Assembly: GCF_002813755.1 (NCBI RefSeq)
Contig: NZ_CP018061.1
Span: 614,501 to 678,500 of the forward strand
Source of the DNA: Enterococcus mundtii
GTDB taxonomy: Bacteria > Bacillota > Bacilli > Lactobacillales > Enterococcaceae
Length of the DNA: 64,000 nt
Direction: 5' to 3'
This document shows, piece after piece, positions 58,773-64,000 of the stretch. Position 1 is the stretch's first letter. Each line of letters begins with the position of its first letter. Position numbers and translations under genes: made by a program. The notes below the pieces were generated by a model. It saw nothing but the letters and a program-made list of their open reading frames with translations. It was not told where the DNA came from and did not search any database.

Positions 58773-60961
58773 GTACGATTATTTTACATGAGAAAAAAGA
58801 CAATAATTGGTCCTCGCTAGGTATCGGTCCATTAACAGATGCTATCAATCCAATTGTTACTAGGGAAAAAAATGGTATTTATGAACTGATGTTTAATTAT
58901 CCTGTAAATGCTCCACTCTATACAGAAATAAAATTAGGCCGTTGGATTGTTGCAGATGCAGGACCAACTAGCCAAGCAAAAAGTCAACGTTTTGAAATCT
59001 CAGAAATAACAAAGCCGATAAATGGTATAGTCACTGTTTATTGTGAACATTACAGGTATCAGCTTTTAAGGTCAATTGTAAAATTGGGTTCTAAATTTGA
59101 TAATATTCCAGCCCAAACAGCATTAAATCAACTTAAAGATCGCATGGAGCCAAAAGGAGACTTTACTTTTTTTAGTGATGTCACAACTAATTCTTCAATT
59201 GATTTTACAGATCCATCTAAATTTGCCAATGCACAAGAAGTTTTAGGAGGCGTTAATAATTCCATTCTTGATAATTTCGGTGGAGAATATATTTTTAATA
59301 ATAATGAAGTACGATTGATGTCTCAAGCAGGAACCGACAAAAATGTAATCATCGCTTATGGGAAAAACTTGACGGATATTAATCAAGAAGAATCTATTGA
59401 AAGTACTTACACTTCAATATATGGTTGGGCAAAAATCGGAAGTGGTGAAGAGGAGAAAATCATCACTTTACCTGAAACATATTTAGATAGCGATTATGTT
59501 GATAATTACTCACAACGTCGGATACAGATGGTTGATTTTAGTGACAAAGAACCAACTGATGTTGACTCACTAAGGACGTTAGTTAAAAACTATATAAAAA
59601 ATAATAAAGTCGGGATTCCAAAAGTTTCAATTAAAGCAAGTTTTGTTGATCTTTCTAGCTCAGTATCAGAGGAACAATTAAAAAATTTAGAATCAATCGA
59701 TTTGTGTGATTGGGTAACGATTGTATTTAATCAACTGGGAATCAATACCTCTGCTCAAATTGTTAAGACTGTATGGGATGTATCACTTAATAGATACGAC
59801 TCAGTGGAATTAGGAGAAGCTAGAACTGATTTTTCCAAGGTATTAGATGATTCTCAACAAAATATAAATAATATCAATGATAAGGTTTCAGACTTAGAAA
59901 AAGCACAAGATGAAGCATCCAATATCATAAAAAATCCAGGTAAAGGTAACGTAGTGATTTATCCGAGTCTTGCTGATCCACAAGAATTCTTAATTATGGA
60001 TACTAAGGATATTAATACAGCAACTGAGGTATGGCGGTGGAATGCTGGTGGTCTTGGTTTTAGTTCTACTGGTTATAATGGAACTTATGAATTAGCAATG
60101 ACTAATAATGGCGCTATTGTAGCGGATAGAATGACTACAGGAACTTTACGAGCAATAAATATTATAGGAGTCTCTATTTCTGGGAGTACATTTGAAACAA
60201 CTGGGAGCAACGGTAAAATAATGATTTCTGGTGGCAAGATACAATTCCAAGATCGTACTGGAAAAGAATTCGGATCGTTTTATCCAGTGAATGTAAATAA
60301 TGATTCTTTGGCCATGGATTTAAATTCTAAAAGCGATATAAATATAAACGCTGGAGAATCAGTAAAACGTACAGAATTTTCGTTAGGTCATGGATATCCT
60401 GCTGATTCGCCAACGACTAGTTTAGTTGGTGTTCAAGTACCTGTGTGGCTACATTATACAAATGGAAGTACTGTTCAAGGTGGTGTCGAGGTAAGCTCTG
60501 AAGGGGTGTACTTACGAGGTGGCACAAATATTGAAACTTATTTAAGTGTTGCTAATAATTCTACTATTGATTTTTACTCCTCTTTTGATATGCACGGCTT
60601 CCCAATGCTAACTCAATCAGATATTCGTTTAAAAGAAAATATTACAGCTACTGATGTTGATGGAATAGAAGAAACAAAGAAATTAGAATTCTTTGATTTT
60701 AAAAGAAAACAAAACTATCAAAGCAAGGACCCTAAAAAACAACCAAATGACTCAAGGGAGTTAGGTTTAATTGCTCAGTACTCGCCATTTCTTTGTGCTG
60801 AAAGCGAAAAAGATCATTATTTACGAATTGATATGAGTAAACAGATTATGTTAAACAGTCTAACTAATAAGCAATTGATTGAGAAAATCGAATCGTTAGA
60901 AAGTCAGATGGGATATAGAAAGAAAAATCAGCGTAAGTATCATAAAGGAGGTTTGCAATGA
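58769..60961 (+). CDS. tail-associated endopeptidase/spike with S74 chaperone domain
   Basis: 730 residues from the ATG at 58769. The N-terminal 380 residues are the prophage tail-endopeptidase (Tal) domain that builds the central baseplate (ITREKNGIYELMF-like opening, TVYCEHYRYQLL). A beta-helical linker follows. The C terminus holds SDIRLKENITATDVDGIEETKKLEFFDF, the intramolecular chaperone (peptidase S74) signature. Ser617 would be the self-cleavage residue releasing a 114-residue chaperone after trimer folding. Confidence 0.85.
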   Translation: MSTIILHEKKDNNWSSLGIGPLTDAINPIVTREKNGIYELMFNYPVNAPLYTEIKLGRWIVADAGPTSQAKSQRFEISEITKPINGIVTVYCEHYRYQLLRSIVKLGSKFDNIPAQTALNQLKDRMEPKGDFTFFSDVTTNSSIDFTDPSKFANAQEVLGGVNNSILDNFGGEYIFNNNEVRLMSQAGTDKNVIIAYGKNLTDINQEESIESTYTSIYGWAKIGSGEEEKIITLPETYLDSDYVDNYSQRRIQMVDFSDKEPTDVDSLRTLVKNYIKNNKVGIPKVSIKASFVDLSSSVSEEQLKNLESIDLCDWVTIVFNQLGINTSAQIVKTVWDVSLNRYDSVELGEARTDFSKVLDDSQQNINNINDKVSDLEKAQDEASNIIKNPGKGNVVIYPSLADPQEFLIMDTKDINTATEVWRWNAGGLGFSSTGYNGTYELAMTNNGAIVADRMTTGTLRAINIIGVSISGSTFETTGSNGKIMISGGKIQFQDRTGKEFGSFYPVNVNNDSLAMDLNSKSDININAGESVKRTEFSLGHGYPADSPTTSLVGVQVPVWLHYTNGSTVQGGVEVSSEGVYLRGGTNIETYLSVANNSTIDFYSSFDMHGFPMLTQSDIRLKENITATDVDGIEETKKLEFFDFKRKQNYQSKDPKKQPNDSRELGLIAQYSPFLCAESEKDHYLRIDMSKQIMLNSLTNKQLIEKIESLESQMGYRKKNQRKYHKGGLQ

Positions 60962-62406
60962 TTAATACCATATTAAATCTTGATTTTTCCAAAAATCCTA
61001 ATATGCAACCTATTATTTATGGGCGTGTAGGAGATCAAGGGTTACAGACAGTTACAGTCAATATTTTTAGAAACGGAGCACCTGTTGATTTATCAGTAGG
61101 TGTTTTATCTTTTGAAGGAGTAACTAGTCGCAATCAAACGAAAGTCTTTGATTCGTATAATATTAACAGCACAGAAGAAGGATTAAAAAAAGGGACTTTT
61201 GAGTACACATTTCCTAGTGAAGCATTTGCTGTAACTGGAAAATATGAACGTGCCTACTTTTCTATTACTTCTGGAGATAGTCGAGATACGACAGCAGACT
61301 TTGAAATTATTGTATTAGGGAATGCAGATATCAATGCCTCTGAAGCTGAAACGGTTATAACTGAATACAATAAGTTGATTGAAGAATTACAGAAACTTCA
61401 AAATGAGTATATAGAAGAAACTGATACGACGTTTGCATCAATTCAGGGGCGAATCACCAATTTAGAAAATACAATAGAGAGTTATAAGAATGATGTTAGT
61501 AATACACAAACTGAAGTTTTAGCGACAATCGATGAAGCTCTAAAAGAATTTCAGAGTAGCGACTTTTATACGAAAACAGAGGCTGATGAAAATTTCGCAA
61601 CCCAAGTTAGTTTGGAAAATGGGGCATTAGTCTTTAAGAATACTTATATCTCCAGTCAAGATTGGAATGACATTCAAGATGTAGGTATTTATTACTGTGC
61701 AGGTTCTTCTGGTGAGAATATGCCAACAAGTGGACCATTGTACGGCTATTTAACGGTTAAAAAAATCACTACTGTTACTCAGCAGACATTTGAAACTGGA
61801 TTATCTGTTTATATCCGATCACTCACCGGTAATCCTCAAACATGGAGTAATTGGCATGAAATTGCTTTGACTGAAAAAACAGTAAATTTATCAGAAGATC
61901 AAGAAGTTGATGGCACAAAGAATTTTCTAAAACAACCTTTATTTAATGGCAAAAGCTTAGCCCAAGAAGTTTTTGGTGTAACTCTGCATGGCGGTAAACT
62001 GGAAGGAGTGCCCGTTAAGGATGGAACCACATTAAATTGGGGCGAACCTTACTCTTATGATAATGAACGATCAAAAAATAATGACTTATTTACAGTATCA
62101 GATGATACTAAAACATTAACTATTTTAAAAGATTGTACGCTTCAATTCATTGGCAAATTTACTTGTCAGACTAATCATGCTGATTATTACGCCTACTTAG
62201 GTATGCGAGTTAATGGAGAAGATGATTGGCGTGCAGCTGGAATCGGAGGGAATTTGAACTGGCGTAACGATGTTGGCTGGATAATGGTAAGAGAATTTAA
62301 AACTGGGGATGAAGTGACCTTAGTGACAGGAACTAATTATTCCACTGATTCGGTAAACGCATGGGGTGTGGATCAAGTATATATAAAAGAAGTAATCAGA
62401 GCATAA
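60958..62406 (+). CDS. baseplate upper protein BppU-like receptor-binding component
   Basis: 482 residues. The N-terminal BppU domain (IIYGRVGDQGLQTVTVNIFRNGAPVDLSVGVLSFEG, residues 15-125) attaches to Dit. It is followed by a coiled coil (about 135-215), a pyocin-knob-like domain (NDIQDVGIYYCAGSSGENMPTSGPLYGYL), and a C-terminal beta domain that probably binds the host receptor. ATGA overlap with the previous gene. Confidence 0.82.
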   Translation: MINTILNLDFSKNPNMQPIIYGRVGDQGLQTVTVNIFRNGAPVDLSVGVLSFEGVTSRNQTKVFDSYNINSTEEGLKKGTFEYTFPSEAFAVTGKYERAYFSITSGDSRDTTADFEIIVLGNADINASEAETVITEYNKLIEELQKLQNEYIEETDTTFASIQGRITNLENTIESYKNDVSNTQTEVLATIDEALKEFQSSDFYTKTEADENFATQVSLENGALVFKNTYISSQDWNDIQDVGIYYCAGSSGENMPTSGPLYGYLTVKKITTVTQQTFETGLSVYIRSLTGNPQTWSNWHEIALTEKTVNLSEDQEVDGTKNFLKQPLFNGKSLAQEVFGVTLHGGKLEGVPVKDGTTLNWGEPYSYDNERSKNNDLFTVSDDTKTLTILKDCTLQFIGKFTCQTNHADYYAYLGMRVNGEDDWRAAGIGGNLNWRNDVGWIMVREFKTGDEVTLVTGTNYSTDSVNAWGVDQVYIKEVIRA

Positions 62407-62453
62407 GAAGATATGATGACTTAGTTAGAGCAAAAAGAGATATAAATAAAGGT

Positions 62454-62482
62454 CAGAGCGCGTATTTTATAGGCGCTTTTTT
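62454..62482 (+). terminator. terminator-like hairpin between tail and lysis genes
   Basis: AGCGC/GCGCT around an AT-rich loop, then TTTTTTG; ribosome site of the lysis gene follows. Confidence 0.6.
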
Positions 62483-62505
62483 GTCTATGAAGGTAGGTGA
62501 ATAGG

Positions 62506-62757
62506 TTGTCCAATCAAGAAGAAACGATGTGGGTTGAAGTTCTACAACGTTTAGCAAGAATCGAAGAGAATACAAAACATCTTGATACAGTTACGGAAAA
62601 TGCTAGACAGGCGTTATCCATAGCGAAAGAAAATGAAAAAGCGATTCGAGAAATCAAAGAAAGTCAACGGAGGGCTTGGCGTACGATTGCTGGTATGTTG
62701 AGTTCTGTTGGTGCTTCACTCATTGTGTATTTGGTGACTAAATTTTTGGGAGGTTAA
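62506..62757 (+). CDS. XhlA/hemolysin-like lysis-module protein
   Basis: 83 residues. N-terminal coiled coil (WVEVLQRLARIEENTKHLDTVTENARQAL) and one C-terminal membrane helix (IAGMLSSVGASLIVYLVTKFL), the XhlA design. TTG start at 62506, 8 bp after AAGGTAGG; a GTG at 62497 overlaps that ribosome site. Probably assists holin action. Confidence 0.78.
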   Translation: MSNQEETMWVEVLQRLARIEENTKHLDTVTENARQALSIAKENEKAIREIKESQRRAWRTIAGMLSSVGASLIVYLVTKFLGG

Positions 62758-62760
62758 GAG

Positions 62761-62958
62761 ATGATTTTACCTGACAAGTATTACAACAAAATCAAATGGG
62801 CAGTACTTACTGTTTTACCAGCTGCCTCAATGTTAGTGACTACACTAGGGAAAGCTTATGGATGGGAAGGAACAGATTTAGCTGTTTTTACGATAAATTC
62901 CATTACAACATTTTTAGGTGTAGTAACTGGTGTTTCAGCGTATAACTCAAAAAAATAG
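62761..62958 (+). CDS. phage holin, two transmembrane segments
   Basis: 65 residues with two hydrophobic helices (WAVLTVLPAASMLVTTLG and FTINSITTFLGVVTGVSAY) and a YNSKK tail. The sequence WAVLTVLPAASMLVTTLGKAYGWEGTDLA is typical of small Firmicute phage holins. Forms membrane lesions that end infection. Confidence 0.88.
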   Translation: MILPDKYYNKIKWAVLTVLPAASMLVTTLGKAYGWEGTDLAVFTINSITTFLGVVTGVSAYNSKK

Positions 62959-62968
62959 GAGGAATAAG

Positions 62969-64000
62969 ATGAAAAAGAAGATTTTTGTAGGAGCTCTTGT
63001 AGCTCTTTTTTTGTTGCCTGTGAATGTCTTTGCTGCCAAAGGAGACCAAGGTGTCGATTGGGCGATTTATCAAGGAGAAACAGGACGTTTTGGTTACGAT
63101 AGCGATAAATTTGTAATCGCTCAAATTGGTGGCTACAATGCGAATGGATTGTATACTCAATGGACTTATCCCACTCAAGTAGCTTCAGCAATTGCACAAG
63201 GGAAAAGGGCGCATACTTATATCTGGTATGATACCTATGGAAACATGGATATCGCTAAACAGACAATGGATTATTTCTTGCCTAAGATTCAAACACCGAA
63301 AGGATCAATTGTAGCCTTAGATTTTGAACATGGAGCAATCAATGACAAGAAAGCCAATACTGATACGATTCTTTATGGAATGCGTAGAATCAAAGAAGCT
63401 GGGTACACACCAATGTACTACTCCTATAAACCTTTCACGCTTCAATATGTCGATTATCAACGGATTCTAAAAGAATTCCCTAATTCTCTATGGATTGCGG
63501 CATATGCGTCTAATTCTGTGACGAATACTCCAAATTATAACTACTTCCCAACAATGGATGGAGTGGCAATTTGGCAGTTTACTTCGAACTATATTGCAGG
63601 GGGCTTGGATGGAAATGTCGATTTAACAGGAGTCACTGATAATGGTTATACTAATTCAGATAAACCACAAACAGAAACGCCAGCAATCAATGCAGGTGAA
63701 GAAACAAGTGAAACACCAAAATCAGAGATCAAAGTTGGCGATACAGTTAAGGTGAATTTCTCAGCTAATCAGTGGGTGACTGGCGAGACTATCCCACAAT
63801 GGGTGAAAGGTGAAAGCTACAAGGTTCGACAAGTAGATGGGAATAAAATCTTGCTTGCTGATATTCTTTCTTGGATCGATAAATCTAATGTGGAACTTTT
63901 ACCAGATTCCACGACTGTTGCACAACAACCCTCAACTACAACGCACATTGTACAATACGGAGAAACCTTGTCATCAATCGCCACTCAGTATGGCACAACG
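62969..64000 (+). CDS. GH25 muramidase endolysin with signal peptide, 3' end outside window
   Basis: Open to the right edge (344 codons seen). An N-terminal signal peptide (MKKKIFVGALVALFLLPVNVFAA) means export by Sec in addition to holin release. The GH25 domain (about residues 25-215) has GDQGVDWAIYQG at its start and the catalytic Asp/Glu pair in VALDFEHGAIN. Then comes an SH3-like segment (IKVGDTVKVNFSANQWVTGETIP) and the beginning of a LysM repeat (HIVQYGETLSSIATQYGTT). Start ATG after AGGAGG. Confidence 0.92.
   Translation, partial: MKKKIFVGALVALFLLPVNVFAAKGDQGVDWAIYQGETGRFGYDSDKFVIAQIGGYNANGLYTQWTYPTQVASAIAQGKRAHTYIWYDTYGNMDIAKQTMDYFLPKIQTPKGSIVALDFEHGAINDKKANTDTILYGMRRIKEAGYTPMYYSYKPFTLQYVDYQRILKEFPNSLWIAAYASNSVTNTPNYNYFPTMDGVAIWQFTSNYIAGGLDGNVDLTGVTDNGYTNSDKPQTETPAINAGEETSETPKSEIKVGDTVKVNFSANQWVTGETIPQWVKGESYKVRQVDGNKILLADILSWIDKSNVELLPDSTTVAQQPSTTTHIVQYGETLSSIATQYGTT

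Overview
The window is chromosomal DNA of a low-GC Gram-positive bacterium, most likely an Enterococcus. The dlt operon including dltX, the BceAB-type transporter, nrdD/nrdG with NrdR boxes, the L21-Prp-L27 operon and the phage type all fit. The species cannot be fixed from sequence alone. About 26.7 kb is host core genome. From about 26.7 kb to the right edge lies the left and central part of a siphovirus-type prophage inserted directly after rpmA. The window ends inside the phage endolysin, so the right attachment site is not visible.

Host part, left to right: the 3' part of dinB; nrdG and nrdD (reverse), separated by tandem palindromic repeats; a bacitracin-type ABC transporter; dltXABCD for D-alanylation of teichoic acids; pepA, a DUF975 membrane protein, a YhfI-like metallo-hydrolase and lplA; a divergent pair made of a sensor-kinase-like protein and a signal-peptidase-like protein, both lacking their catalytic residues; an O-methyltransferase; tRNA-Arg(TCT); a small conserved gene; a TetR/GNAT divergent pair; a DUF1304 protein; a SulP transporter with a MerR regulator; a cysteine-free uracil-DNA glycosylase (reverse); and rplU-prp-rpmA behind an L21 leader.

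Prophage part: a reverse lysogeny block (integrase, lipoprotein, ImmA-like protein, CI-like repressor) faces a forward early block across a switch with three near-identical operators. Next come recombination and replication genes (ERF annealing protein, DUF1351, HNH protein, replisome organizer with embedded iterons) and a mosaic of very small genes joined by ATGA overlaps. A transition zone follows, with an ArpU-type late regulator, two reverse-strand genes and a probable reverse-strand structured RNA. A ParB-like/Mom-like DNA-modification pair and a promoter-bearing accessory gene precede the packaging and structural genes: terS, terL, portal, minor capsid, scaffold, capsid, connectors, tail tube, chaperones, tape measure, Dit, Tal and BppU. 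The lysis genes come last (XhlA-like, holin, signal-peptide GH25 endolysin).

The most notable observation is in the tail-tube gene. Its stop codon and the stop codon of its first extension both follow a CCC-T slip motif, and the reading frame continues at +1 each time into fibronectin/Ig-like domains. This predicts three nested tail-tube proteins (155, 267 and 440 residues). Other points of interest are the Mom-type modification pair, the reverse-strand RNA, the pseudo-enzyme pair, and terminator-like hairpins placed just before ribosome binding sites throughout the late operon.
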